Positions 1 through 8,395 of a DNA stretch of 64,000 nt are shown here, in pieces. Where the stretch lies: assembly GCF_016907715.1 (NCBI RefSeq), contig NZ_JAFBCM010000001.1, positions 3,720,001-3,784,000 on the forward strand, read 5' to 3'. This DNA comes from Tenggerimyces flavus (lineage in GTDB: Bacteria; Actinomycetota; Actinomycetes; Propionibacteriales; Actinopolymorphaceae). Each line of letters begins with the position of its first letter. The stretch's first letter is position 1. The notes under the pieces are model-generated. The model made no database searches. It saw only the letters and a list, made by a program, of their open reading frames with translations, and was not told the origin of the DNA. The translations under genes and the position numbers were made by a program.

Positions 1-369
1 CCGTTCGCGGTCCATTTTGTCCTTGGCGAGCCCGAGGAGCCGGAGCGGCTCGCCGACGATGCTGCCGACGGTGAGCCGCGGGTCGAGTGAGGCGGCGGGG
101 TCCTGGAACACGATCGCGACATCGCGCCGGTGCGGCCTCAGCGCGCGGCGTTTGAGCTTCGTGATGTCGTTGCCGTGCAGCTTGACGGTGCCGCTGGTCG
201 GCTCGAGCAGCCGTACGACGCAGCGCCCGACAGTCGACTTGCCCGAGCCGCTCTCGCCGACCAGCGCGACGACCTGCCCGCGCCCGATCGACAACGTGAT
301 CCCGTCGACGGCACGTACCGGACCGAAGTGCATGACAAGATCCTCGAGCTCCAACACCTGCTCACTCAT
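1..369 (-). CDS. Peptide/nickel-type ABC transporter ATP-binding protein (DppF/OppF-like), partial
   Basis: This is the second ATPase of a dipeptide/oligopeptide or nickel-type ABC importer; it would couple ATP hydrolysis to uptake at the inner face of the membrane. Translation from the ATG at 369 gives an ABC N-terminus with Walker A GESGSGKST near residue 40 and the Q-loop VFQDPAASLDP near residue 92. The gene runs off the left edge after 123 codons, so the ABC signature and Walker B lie outside the window. It follows dppD on the same strand, but about 600 bases of palindromic repeats separate them instead of the usual overlap. The family call is firm; the substrate cannot be read. Confidence 0.9.
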   Translation of the reverse strand, partial: MSEQVLELEDLVMHFGPVRAVDGITLSIGRGQVVALVGESGSGKSTVGRCVVRLLEPTSGTVKLHGNDITKLKRRALRPHRRDVAIVFQDPAASLDPRLTVGSIVGEPLRLLGLAKDKMDRER

Positions 370-386
370 CCGGCCACCCCAGCGCG

Positions 387-458
387 CACTTCCCTAACCA
401 GGATGGGGCTTTCGGGGGTATTGCTACGTGCCAAAACCCCAGTTGGCTTAGGGGAGTG
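387..458. repeat. Palindrome A, copy 1
   Basis: This 72-base unit begins CACTTCCCTAAC and ends CTTAGGGGAGTG, with GGGG and CCAAAACCCC blocks inside. It is the most diverged of three equally long copies. Confidence 0.8.
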
Positions 459-511
459 GCGAGGGTGTGGATGAGTGCGCCGCGATGCGGGATGGCCAGG
501 TGGTGGTGGCG

Positions 512-572
512 GTTTCGAATGAGGGCGTCCCTGTAGCGATCTCTTCGATAGAGGGACGCCCTCATTCGAAAC
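512..572. repeat. Hairpin B, copy 1
   Basis: Two perfect 21-base arms (512-532 and 552-572, core GAGGGCGTCCCT) enclose a 19-base spacer that itself partly pairs. The same core occurs at 11198-11244. Confidence 0.85.
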
Positions 573-623
573 GGCGGGCGCGATGCTGCGGTGCCGGCAG
601 CGTGGGCGGCGTGGGCGGGCTGC

Positions 624-694
624 GACTTTGCCCACGAGGAGGGCGTTGCGGGCGCTCGATCGTGGCTGGGAACGCCCCTTCCGTGGGCAAAGTC
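624..694. repeat. Inverted repeat with 13-base arms
   Basis: GACTTTGCCCACG at 624-636 is mirrored by CGTGGGCAAAGTC at 682-694. GGGCGTT and AACGCCC inside extend the pairing. I saw no second copy in the window. Confidence 0.75.
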
Positions 695-740
695 ACGATG
701 CGGGATGGCCAGCGGCATCCACAGCGTCCACAGGCCGGCG

Positions 741-812
741 CACTTCCCTAACGGGGATGGGGTTATCGGGGACGTTGCCACGTGGCAAAACCCCAGTTGG
801 CTTAGGGAGGTG
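741..812. repeat. Palindrome A, copy 2
   Basis: This is a 72-base copy with CACTTCCCTAAC at the left end and a TTAGGG-containing right arm. The sequence before it, with ATGCGGGATGGCCAGCGGCA, is repeated before copy 3. Confidence 0.8.
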
Positions 813-881
813 GCGAGGATGTGGACATGTGCGCCGCGATGCGGGATGGCCAGCGGCATCCACAGTGTCCACAGGCCGGCG

Positions 882-953
882 CACTTCCCTAACGGGGATG
901 GGGTTTTGGGGGGTGCTGCCACGTGCCAAAACCCCAGTTGGGTTAGGGAAGTG
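882..953. repeat. Palindrome A, copy 3
   Basis: This is the most symmetrical copy: CACTTCCCTAAC pairs with GTTAGGGAAGTG at the ends and GGGGTTTTGG pairs with CCAAAACCCC inside. It ends 19 bases downstream of the dppD stop codon, so it may act as its terminator. Confidence 0.8.
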
Positions 954-972
954 GTGAGGGTGGGGGAGGGGG

Positions 973-1950
973 TCATGCGGGCACCTCGATGGCTGGGTGC
1001 CAGCAGGCGACTTCGTGGGAGGTGCGGGTGAGTTCCAAGCGGGGTTGGGAGGAGCGGCACAGGTCGTCGGCGGCCGGGCAGCGGTCGGCGAACGTACAAG
1101 CGTCCGGCTGACTGGCCAGCATCGGCACCAACCCGGGGATCTCGCGCAGCCGCCCGGACTCCTCGCGCCCGGCCGTGGGGATCGCCCCCAAGAGCGCGGT
1201 CGTGTAGTGGTGCCGCGGATGCTTGAACAGCTCGACCACCGGCGCACGCTCCACGACCCGACCCGCGTACATCACCACCACCCGGTCGGCGATGTCCGCC
1301 ACCACCCCGAGGTCGTGCGTGATCAGCAGCACAGCGGTCCCGAGCCGCGAACGCAGCTCCCGAATAACGTCCAGAACGCCAGCCTGCACGGTCACGTCCA
1401 AAGCCGTGGTGGGCTCGTCGGCCACCAACAGCTTCGGGTCGCACGCGACGGCCATCGCGATCATCACCCGCTGCCGCATGCCGCCCGACAGCTGGTGCGG
1501 GTACTCGTCCACCCGCCGCTCCGGCGACGGAATCCCCACCAGCGTCAAGAGCTCGACAGCCCGAGCGCGAGCAGCCCTCCGCCCGAGGCCGAAGTGCGCC
1601 CGCAGCACCTCGCCGATCTGCCGGCCCACGGTGAGGACGGGGTTGAGCGAGGTCATCGGCTCCTGGAAGACGTACGCGATGTCCTTCCCGCGCACAGGCC
1701 GCAGCGCGGCATCGCTGGCCCCGACGAGTTCCACGCCCGACAACATCACCGACCCGTCGACGGCAGCCGTCTCCGGCAGCAGCCCCGCGAGACTCATCGC
1801 GGTCACCGACTTGCCGCAGCCCGATTCCCCCACCAGGGCGACGATCTCGCCCTCCGCCACGTCCAATGACACCTGGTCTACAGCTGAGACCGCGCCGTCC
1901 TCGGTCCGGAATCGCACCGACAGGTCGCGAACGGTCAACACCGCGTTCAT
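973..1950 (-). CDS. Peptide/nickel-type ABC transporter ATP-binding protein (DppD/OppD-like)
   Basis: This 325-residue ATPase powers the importer encoded upstream. Visible motifs are Walker A GESGCGKS near residue 40, the Q-loop VFQEPMTSLNP near 94, the signature LSGGMRQR near 153 and Walker B LLVADEPTTALD near 174. The C-terminal part carries the oligopeptide-transporter extension with three cysteines (CTFADRCPAADDLC). The ATG at 1950 overlaps the stop of the permease gene by four bases (ATGA), implying translational coupling. Length and motif spacing are normal. Substrate is unknown. Confidence 0.95.
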   Translation of the reverse strand: MNAVLTVRDLSVRFRTEDGAVSAVDQVSLDVAEGEIVALVGESGCGKSVTAMSLAGLLPETAAVDGSVMLSGVELVGASDAALRPVRGKDIAYVFQEPMTSLNPVLTVGRQIGEVLRAHFGLGRRAARARAVELLTLVGIPSPERRVDEYPHQLSGGMRQRVMIAMAVACDPKLLVADEPTTALDVTVQAGVLDVIRELRSRLGTAVLLITHDLGVVADIADRVVVMYAGRVVERAPVVELFKHPRHHYTTALLGAIPTAGREESGRLREIPGLVPMLASQPDACTFADRCPAADDLCRSSQPRLELTRTSHEVACWHPAIEVPA

Positions 1951-2831
1951 CGGCGGCTCGACTTCGGGTCGAGGGCGTCGCGCAGCCCGTCACCGAACAG
2001 GTTGAAAGCCAACGCCACCAGCATGATCGCCAAGCCAGGGATCACCGCGGTCCACGGCGCCCGCGCCGCGTCCTGCTGCGCGTCCGCCAGCATCGTGCCC
2101 AGGGAAGGCTGCGGCGGTCGGATGCCGAGCCCGAGGAACGACAGCACCGCCTCGCCGAGAATCGCGACGGGGATGGCGATCGTCGCCTGCACGATGATCG
2201 CCGACATCGCGTTCGGCAGGATGTGCCGCACCAGCACCCATGCGTCGCTCGCCGACGAGACGATCGCCGCCGCCACGAAGTCGAGCGCCTTCAGCCGCAG
2301 CGTCTCCGACCGCACGATGCGGATCATGCCCGGGATCTGCGCGATGCCGATCGCGAGCGCCGCGTTCGTCAGGCTCGGCCCGCGGATCGCGGCGAGCCCG
2401 ACCGCGAGGATGAGGAACGGAAACGCGAGCACGAGGTCGGTCACCCGCGAGATCAGCGCGTCCAGCAGCGGCGAGTAGCCGGCCGCGAGCCCGAGCGGTA
2501 CGCCAATCGCCAGCGCGACGAGAACGGCCAGAACGCTTGCCTGCAAGGAAGATTGCAGCCCGAACAGGATCCGCGAGAACACGTCCCGGCCGAGGTTGTC
2601 GGTGCCGAGGATGTACTCCGCCGAGCCGGGAGGCGCGAAGACGAGGTCGAAGTGCGTCTGGTCGGGTTCGTGCGACGTCAACAGGGGAGCGAAGACAGCC
2701 GCCAGCGTCGCGATCGCCAGCACCACGAAGCCCGCGACCGCGAGCGGGTTGCGGACGAGACGCCGCAGCACGCGCCGGCCCCGCAGCGGGCGGGTGGCGG
2801 TCGGCTCGACCACGACGACGGAGTCCGTCAC
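1947..2831 (-). CDS. Peptide/nickel-type ABC transporter permease (DppC/OppC-like)
   Basis: This 294-residue inner-membrane permease forms the channel with the DppB-like protein. It has an N-terminal membrane segment (VAGFVVLAIATLAAVFAPLL), the FILGTDNLGRDVFSR-like motif typical of OppC proteins (here YILGTDNLGRDVFSRIL), and the later binding-protein-dependent transport domain with about five further hydrophobic segments. The start is GTG at 2831, overlapping the dppB stop by four bases, and the stop overlaps the dppD start. It is a complete member of the family. Confidence 0.94.
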   Translation of the reverse strand: MTDSVVVVEPTATRPLRGRRVLRRLVRNPLAVAGFVVLAIATLAAVFAPLLTSHEPDQTHFDLVFAPPGSAEYILGTDNLGRDVFSRILFGLQSSLQASVLAVLVALAIGVPLGLAAGYSPLLDALISRVTDLVLAFPFLILAVGLAAIRGPSLTNAALAIGIAQIPGMIRIVRSETLRLKALDFVAAAIVSSASDAWVLVRHILPNAMSAIIVQATIAIPVAILGEAVLSFLGLGIRPPQPSLGTMLADAQQDAARAPWTAVIPGLAIMLVALAFNLFGDGLRDALDPKSSRR

Positions 2832-3784
2832 GCCTCACGCCCCCTCACCCGGATGCGCGGATCGATCACGGAGTACAGCAGATCGACGAGCAGGTTGATC
2901 ACGATGTACGCGGTCGCGGTGACGAGCACGACCGCCTGGATCACCGGATAGTCGCGCTGGAACACCGAGTCGATGGTGAGTTTTCCGAACCCGGGAAGGC
3001 CGAAGATCCGCTCGGTGACCACCGCGCCGGAGATGAGCGCGCCGAGCTGGAGACCGACGATCGTCACGACCACGATGAGGCTGTTGCGCAGCGCGTGCCG
3101 CAGGATCACCGCGGACGTCGACAGCCCTTTCGCCCGCGCCGTACGGATGTAGTCCGCGGACAACGCCTCCAGCATCGACGACCGCGTCTGCCGCATCACC
3201 ACCGCGGCGAGCCCGGTGCCGATCACCAACGAGGGCAGCACGAGGTGGTGCAGGTTCGCGATCGGGTTCTCGAAGAACGGTACGTACCCACTGGCGGGGA
3301 ACAGCCGGACCGCGACCGCGAGGTAGAGGATCGCCATCAGCCCGAGCCAGAAGTTCGGAATCGACAAGCTGGTCAGGGCAAGCGCGTTCGCGATCCACTC
3401 GGTGAGCTTGCCCCGCCGTACGGCCGCCGCGACACCGGTCGCGACGCCGAGCAGCACCGCGACGAGCAACGAGAGCAGCGACAGCTCCAGCGTCACGGGC
3501 AGCGCGGTGGCGAGCAGCTCGGTGACCGGCGTGTCCGTACGGATCGACGTCCCGAGGTCCCCGCGGACGCTGTTCGAGACGAACTTCCAGTACTGCAAGA
3601 GCAACGGCTCGTCCAGCCCGTACCTCTCGCGGATCGCGGCGAGCGACGCCGGGTCGCGTTCCTCGCCGGCCAGCGCGAGCGCCGGATCGCCCGGCAGCGC
3701 ACGGATGCCGAGGAACACCACCATCGTCGCCAGGATCAGGGTGACCAGCGACTGCCAGAGCCGGTGCAGCAGGTACGACCGCAC
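2828..3784 (-). CDS. Peptide/nickel-type ABC transporter permease (DppB/OppB-like)
   Basis: This 318-residue permease has an N-terminal membrane anchor (SLVTLILATMVVFLGIRALPGDPA, with the RALPGDP motif usual in DppB), an extracytoplasmic segment, and a cluster of five hydrophobic helices from about residue 100 on. GTG at 3784 is taken as the start because it lies just before the anchor and 11 bases after the stop of the binding-protein gene. The order A-B-C-D-F on one strand identifies a classical importer operon. Confidence 0.94.
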   Translation of the reverse strand: MRSYLLHRLWQSLVTLILATMVVFLGIRALPGDPALALAGEERDPASLAAIRERYGLDEPLLLQYWKFVSNSVRGDLGTSIRTDTPVTELLATALPVTLELSLLSLLVAVLLGVATGVAAAVRRGKLTEWIANALALTSLSIPNFWLGLMAILYLAVAVRLFPASGYVPFFENPIANLHHLVLPSLVIGTGLAAVVMRQTRSSMLEALSADYIRTARAKGLSTSAVILRHALRNSLIVVVTIVGLQLGALISGAVVTERIFGLPGFGKLTIDSVFQRDYPVIQAVVLVTATAYIVINLLVDLLYSVIDPRIRVRGREA

Positions 3785-3795
3785 GTGTCGCCGGC

Positions 3796-5475
3796 CTACT
3801 TACGGTGTCCGGCGAACGCCACGCGCAGGATGCCGTCGGAGTAGACGCGCACGCCGCTGAGCTGCTTCGAGACACCAGTCAGGTTGCGCTGCCGGTACAG
3901 GTAGATCAGCGGCTCCTGCTCCTGGATCTTCGCGGTGATCTCGCCGTAGAGTCCCTTGCGGGCTTCGACATCCTGCTCCTGACGCGCGTTGGTGAGCAGC
4001 TCGTCCAGCGCCGGGTCGGAGAAGCCGGCCACGTTCTGGCTCGCGTCCGTACCGACGAAGTTCGTGATGTTCGCGTCCGGGTCGATGCGCCCCGACCACC
4101 CGAGCTGGAGCAGCTCGAAGTCACCGCGGTCCTGCTGGTCGAGCAGCGAGGAGAACTCGACCGGCTGGATCTGGATCTCGAAGCCGCCCTCCTTCACCAT
4201 CGCCTGCAGGGCTTGGGCGATCCGCAGGCTGTCGGGGTTGTTCGACGTGATCATCTCGATCTTGTACGGCACCGTCGCGCCGGCTTCCTGCAGCAGCTGC
4301 TTCGCCTTCTCGACGTCGCGGTCCGGGCACTTCTGTGCGGCGTCGCTGCTGAACGGGCTGGCCGGCGAGATCGGCGAGCAGGCCTTGTCGTACAGGCCGC
4401 CGAAGACCGTCTTGACGAGCCCGTCGCGGTCGACGGCGAGGTCGAAGGCCTGGCGGACCTTGACGTCCTTCGCGTGCGGCTTGTCGATCGGCTTGGCTGG
4501 TTGGCCGATGCCGTCGACGTTGCCGATGTTGAACGTGACGCCCTGGTAGCCCAGGCTCTCGGACTCGAGCACCTCCAGCGAGTCCTCGCCGCTCAGCGCC
4601 GGCGCGTCCTGCGTGGACAGCGAGTCGGCGACCTGCACGTCACCGGAACGCAGGTTCGCCGCGCGGATGCTCGCGTCGGTGATGATCCGGTAGACGATGC
4701 TGTCGAAGTAGACCTTGCCCGCGTCGTAGTAGTTCGAGTCCTTGGCGAGCTCGATGGAGTTCTGCGGCACGCGCTTCACGAGCTTGAACGGGCCGACGCA
4801 GACCGGCGCGGTGGAGAACTTGTCGCCGAGTTTGTCCAACTGGGCTGGGCTCATCACCATGCCGGCCCGGTCGGTGAGGGCGGCGAGCAGCGGTGCGAAC
4901 GGCGTCTCCAGGTGGATCACGACGGTCTCGGCGTCAGGGGTGTCGATCGTGGTGATCGGGCCGAGTTCGCTCTTGCGCGCCGAGGTCTCGAGCGTGAGGT
5001 TGCGCTGCAAGGACTTCTTGACAGCGGCGGCGTCGAACGCCGTGCCGTCGCCGAACTTGACGCCCGTCCGTACCTTGATCGTCACGGTCTTACCGTCCGC
5101 GCTGGCCTCCGGGAGCGCGGCCGCCAGCTGCGGGACGATCTCGGAGTTCTCGTCGAGGTCGTAGAGCTTCTCGCACATCGCGGAGAAGACGTACCGCGAG
5201 TACAGGGACCGGGCCTGCGTCGGGTCGAGCAGGTCGGGCTCGGCCGAGAGCGCGATGTCGAGGCGGCCCCCGGGCTTGATCGCGTTCGGGTCCGCCGCGG
5301 TGCCGGTCTTGTTCGTCCGTTCGCCGTCGGTCGCGGTGGCGCCGGGCGAGGCGGTGCCGTCCGACCCACCGCCGGTGTTCTCCTGTCCCACCGGGGAGCA
5401 GGCGATCAGGCCCACTAGGAGTCCGGTGGTGGCGAGACCGGCGACGGCGAGACGGCCGTGAGTTCGAGGCAGCAT
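3796..5475 (-). CDS. ABC transporter substrate-binding lipoprotein (peptide/nickel type, SBP family 5)
   Basis: This is the extracellular solute-binding component, 559 residues from the ATG at 5475. That start is preferred to upstream codons because GGGAGG lies 8 bases before it and it begins directly with a signal peptide. The lipobox LIAC ends at Cys26, so the protein should be lipid-anchored. After a Gly/Ser/Thr-rich linker come family 5 features: RLDIALSAEPDLLDPTQA, MCEKLYDLDEN, and VRQAFDLAVDRDGLVKTVFGG. It leads the operon. The substrate could be peptides, nickel chelates or oligosaccharides; nothing in the sequence decides. Confidence 0.92.
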   Translation of the reverse strand: MLPRTHGRLAVAGLATTGLLVGLIACSPVGQENTGGGSDGTASPGATATDGERTNKTGTAADPNAIKPGGRLDIALSAEPDLLDPTQARSLYSRYVFSAMCEKLYDLDENSEIVPQLAAALPEASADGKTVTIKVRTGVKFGDGTAFDAAAVKKSLQRNLTLETSARKSELGPITTIDTPDAETVVIHLETPFAPLLAALTDRAGMVMSPAQLDKLGDKFSTAPVCVGPFKLVKRVPQNSIELAKDSNYYDAGKVYFDSIVYRIITDASIRAANLRSGDVQVADSLSTQDAPALSGEDSLEVLESESLGYQGVTFNIGNVDGIGQPAKPIDKPHAKDVKVRQAFDLAVDRDGLVKTVFGGLYDKACSPISPASPFSSDAAQKCPDRDVEKAKQLLQEAGATVPYKIEMITSNNPDSLRIAQALQAMVKEGGFEIQIQPVEFSSLLDQQDRGDFELLQLGWSGRIDPDANITNFVGTDASQNVAGFSDPALDELLTNARQEQDVEARKGLYGEITAKIQEQEPLIYLYRQRNLTGVSKQLSGVRVYSDGILRVAFAGHRK

Positions 5476-5581
5476 GAGGTGGACCTCCCAGACCGAAGGT
5501 TGGGACATTCTGGTCTCTGCACGTACGGCTCTGACAAGTGGTTCGGTCCGACAAAATCCGTAACGAGGGTGTTACGCCCAC

Positions 5582-5594
5582 TACAGTGCGGGAA
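5582..5594 (+). promoter_or_regulatory. Probable -10 box giving a leaderless mRNA for the 5594 gene
   Basis: TACAGT at 5582-5587 places the expected transcription start at about 5594, which is the A of the ATG. No ribosome binding site precedes that ATG. A short inverted repeat GTAAC...GTTAC lies just upstream, in the 118-base divergent intergenic region shared with the ABC operon. Confidence 0.45.
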
Positions 5595-6487
5595 TGGACG
5601 CCTCGATCAGGGCCTACGCCGCTGGCGATCAGGCTGCGGTGGCTGAGATTTGTGTTGCTGCGTTGGATATTGAGGGTCCTGGAGACGCGGCGATATTCTT
5701 GGCCGTTCTCGGACGTCGTTCCGGGACATGGCACGTGGCGGTCGTCGACGAGGTCGTGGTGGGTGTGGCGATCGGGTCGACCTCGACCGCGCCGGCCGGA
5801 TTGATCGGACATGTCGAGCTGCTTGCCGTTGCGCCGTCGTTCCAGGGGAACGGGATCGGGCGCTTGTTGCTGCGCTCGTTGGAGAACGCGCACCGCGATG
5901 CGGGATGCGTCCAGGTGCGGGTGCAGGGCAACCCGCCTTCGTACGCCTGGCCCGGCATCGACACGCGTTACACGGTGGCGATCTGCCTCGTCGAACGGGA
6001 AGGGTACGAACGGTTCAACGACGCGCGCGACATGGACGTGCCGCTGTCGCCGGCCGTCGTGGACACGGCCGCGGACGAAGCGAGGCTGGCGGCCGCCGGA
6101 ATCGTCGTCCGCCGGCTGGAGGCCTCCGATGAGCCGTCGATTCGTCCGTGGCTGGATACGTGGGGCGGCAGCTGGCGCGGGGAAGTCCTGCTGACGTTGG
6201 AGTCTGCGCCCGTCGGCTGCCACGTGGCGTTGACGTCGGAGGGGGAGTGGCTCGGCTTCGCGGCGCACGGTGTGAACCACCCGCGGATCTTCGGCCCGAT
6301 GGGCACCGCGGAGGCGTCCCGCCGGCACGGCATCGGCGCGGTTCTGCTGAAGCGCTGCCTGGCCGACCAGCTCGCCGCCGGTCTGCCAGTGTCCGAGATC
6401 GGCTGGGTCGGCCCGCACCGCTTCTACGCTCGCGCGCTCGGCGCGCGGTTCAGCCGGATCTTCTGGCTGTACCGGAAAGCGCTTTAG
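5594..6487 (+). CDS. Tandem-domain GNAT-family N-acetyltransferase
   Basis: This 297-residue protein holds two GNAT folds. The first (about residues 1-150) has the acetyl-CoA loop motif QGNGIGRLLLRSLE at 84-97. The second (about 165-297) has RRHGIGAVLLKRC at 243-255. Both keep the Gly-x-Gly of the cofactor loop, so either may be active. The substrate is unknown; tandem GNATs in actinobacteria include mycothiol synthase and many uncharacterised enzymes, and this one lacks anything specific for mycothiol synthase that I can see. The next gene begins 2 bases after its stop, implying one operon. Confidence 0.88.
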   Translation: MDASIRAYAAGDQAAVAEICVAALDIEGPGDAAIFLAVLGRRSGTWHVAVVDEVVVGVAIGSTSTAPAGLIGHVELLAVAPSFQGNGIGRLLLRSLENAHRDAGCVQVRVQGNPPSYAWPGIDTRYTVAICLVEREGYERFNDARDMDVPLSPAVVDTAADEARLAAAGIVVRRLEASDEPSIRPWLDTWGGSWRGEVLLTLESAPVGCHVALTSEGEWLGFAAHGVNHPRIFGPMGTAEASRRHGIGAVLLKRCLADQLAAGLPVSEIGWVGPHRFYARALGARFSRIFWLYRKAL

Positions 6488-6489
6488 GC

Positions 6490-7449
6490 ATGGAGCTCGC
6501 CAGGGACACCGAACGGGCGATCCTCGGCGTCGAGACGGCCGCTCAGGTGCGCTCGTGGGTCGCTCGCCACGTTCGCGACCACGTCGGCGGGACCGTGGAG
6601 TCGGTGCTGTTCAGCGGCGGCGACATCGGCGCGGTCTTCGGGCTGCGGCTCTCCGACGGTCGTGAGGTCGTGCTCAAGGCACTACGACCCGGTGCGAACG
6701 CGCGGCGGCTGCGGGCGGTCGTCCGTGCGCAGAACGCGCTCGCCTCCTCGGGCTACGGCTGTGCGCGCGTCCTCGACGGGCCGTCGTCGACCGACGGCGT
6801 GTTCGCGATCGTCGAGGAACGACTGACCTGTACGCCGACCGGGAGCCCGCACGAGCCGGCAGTACGCGGCGCGATGGCGGCCGCGCTCGCCGCTCAGATC
6901 AACGCCCTGCGCGGGATGGACGGCGCGGACCTCGTTCAAGGCGGGCCGGCCTGGTCGGACTGGAGCGTCGGCGCCTGGCCGGTGCCGCACGACCCGATCT
7001 TCGACTTCACCGTGCCGGTGCCCGGCTACGAGTGGGTGGACGAGCTCGCCGACGCTTCGGCCGCTGTCCTCCGCGCCGCCGAAGGCCCCGCCGTGGTGGG
7101 CCACAGCGACTGGGTGTGGCAGAACGTCTGCGTCCGCGACGGCACGTTCGTCGCCGCCTACGACTGGGACAGCCTGGTCTACCTGCCCGAGCCGGCGGTG
7201 GTCGGTCAGTGCGCGGGCGCGTTCAGCCAGGGCAGCCCGGTGCGTCCGGACGCGCCGACCGCGGCGCAGGTCGCGGCCTTCCTGGACGACTACGAACGCG
7301 TCCGCCCGTTCACGCCGCCCGAGCGGCGCGTCGCCGAGGCGGCGGCCACCTGGGTGCGGTGCTACTCCGCCCGGTGCCAGCTCGACAATCTGCAGCGGCG
7401 CGGGATGGAGCCGCCCGCGGGGTCGTTCATCGAGGCTCTTTCGACGTGA
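6490..7449 (+). CDS. Aminoglycoside phosphotransferase/choline kinase-like protein
   Basis: This 319-residue protein has the APH kinase fold. VVLKAL (Lys63) fits the ATP-binding lysine, HSDWVWQN at 205-212 is the catalytic loop with Asp207, and YDWDS at 224-228 supplies the magnesium-binding aspartate. The loop has Ser and Trp where typical resistance enzymes have HGDLHxGN, so it need not be an antibiotic-resistance gene; small-molecule kinases share the fold. ATG at 6490 is 2 bases after the GNAT stop. Its 3' end overlaps the convergent terC-like gene by 23 bases. Confidence 0.83.
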   Translation: MELARDTERAILGVETAAQVRSWVARHVRDHVGGTVESVLFSGGDIGAVFGLRLSDGREVVLKALRPGANARRLRAVVRAQNALASSGYGCARVLDGPSSTDGVFAIVEERLTCTPTGSPHEPAVRGAMAAALAAQINALRGMDGADLVQGGPAWSDWSVGAWPVPHDPIFDFTVPVPGYEWVDELADASAAVLRAAEGPAVVGHSDWVWQNVCVRDGTFVAAYDWDSLVYLPEPAVVGQCAGAFSQGSPVRPDAPTAAQVAAFLDDYERVRPFTPPERRVAEAAATWVRCYSARCQLDNLQRRGMEPPAGSFIEALST

Positions 7450-8395
7450 CGCGAGCGCCGACCAGGCTGGCGCCGGTCGTCACGAGGAGCGTCACGACGA
7501 TGAATCCGAGCGAGAACGCGATCCCGATGTGCGGGAGATGGACGCCGAGGATCGACGACACGTGGTTGCCCTCGAGCGCCTCGATGATCAGCTTCACGCC
7601 GATGAACGCGAGGATCACCGCGAGCCCGTACGACAGGTACATCAGCCGGTCGAGCAGCCCGCCGACGAGGAAGTACAGCTGCCGCAGCCCCATCAGCGCG
7701 AACGCGTTCGCCGTGAACACGATGAACGTGTCCTGGGTCAGCCCGAAGATCGCCGGGATCGAGTCGAGCGCGAACACGACGTTCGCGACGCCGATCGCCA
7801 ACACCACCACGACCATCGGCGTCAGCATCCACCGGCCGTCGACGCGCGTCGTGAGCCTCGAACCGTCGTAGTCGTTGCTGGTCGGAAGGATCCGCCGCAT
7901 CAGCTTGACGACAGCGCTGTCGTGGAAGTCCGACTCCTCGTCCTTGTTCCGCACGAGGTTGATCGCGGTGTAGATCAGCAGCGCGCCGAAGATGTAGAAG
8001 ACGAAGTCGAACGCACCGATCGCCGCCGCGCCCGCCCAGATGCACAGCGCGCGGAAGACGAGCGAGAGCGTGATGCCGATCAGCAGGATCTTGTGCTGAT
8101 GCTCCACGGGCACGGCGAACCGGGCGAGCAGGATCACGAACACGAAGAGGTTGTCGACCGAGAGGCTGTACTCGGTCACGTACCCGGCGACGAACGACTC
8201 CGCGGGAGCGCTGCCGGCGAAGTACCAGATGCTGGCGGCGAACACCATCGCGAATGCGACGTACGCCAGCACCCACAGCGACGCCGCCTTGAGCGAGACC
8301 GCGCGTGGGCGGCGGCCGACGACCGCGAGGTCGAGGATGATGATCGCGAGCAGTCCGCCGATCGTCGCGAACCACACCCAGTCGGGGACGTTCAT
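7427..8395 (-). CDS. TerC/Alx-family integral membrane protein
   Basis: This 322-residue protein has about eight or nine membrane segments and the family aspartate signatures EYSLSVDNLFVF and FALDSIPAIFG, which are linked to metal (manganese, tellurite) handling in TerC/Alx proteins. ATG at 8395 overlaps the stop of the HAD gene (ATGA) and is preferred to a GTG nine bases upstream. It is the last gene of a minus-strand run MFS-HAD-TerC. No yybP-ykoY type leader is visible because the upstream gene abuts it. Confidence 0.92.
   Translation of the reverse strand: MNVPDWVWFATIGGLLAIIILDLAVVGRRPRAVSLKAASLWVLAYVAFAMVFAASIWYFAGSAPAESFVAGYVTEYSLSVDNLFVFVILLARFAVPVEHQHKILLIGITLSLVFRALCIWAGAAAIGAFDFVFYIFGALLIYTAINLVRNKDEESDFHDSAVVKLMRRILPTSNDYDGSRLTTRVDGRWMLTPMVVVVLAIGVANVVFALDSIPAIFGLTQDTFIVFTANAFALMGLRQLYFLVGGLLDRLMYLSYGLAVILAFIGVKLIIEALEGNHVSSILGVHLPHIGIAFSLGFIVVTLLVTTGASLVGARVTSKEPR

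Larger units (their letters stand above)
370..972. repeat. Gene-free cluster of palindromic repeats between dppD and dppF
   Basis: The 603 bases between two genes of one ABC operon hold no credible gene. They consist of three 72-base copies of palindrome A (387-458, 741-812, 882-953), one family B hairpin (512-572) and one further inverted repeat (624-694). The stretches before the second and third A copies, about 836-881 and its counterpart 694-740, are also near-identical direct repeats, so a longer unit was duplicated here. Confidence 0.85.

Noticed and set aside
362-1993. A 543-codon minus-strand frame across the palindrome cluster and dppD
   Set aside because: It is out of frame with dppD, rich in Arg/Gly/Pro, and passes through the repeats.
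6490-7449. Antibiotic-resistance aminoglycoside kinase
   Set aside because: The catalytic loop reads HSDWVWQN, not the usual resistance-enzyme form, and there is no resistance context; only the fold is claimed.
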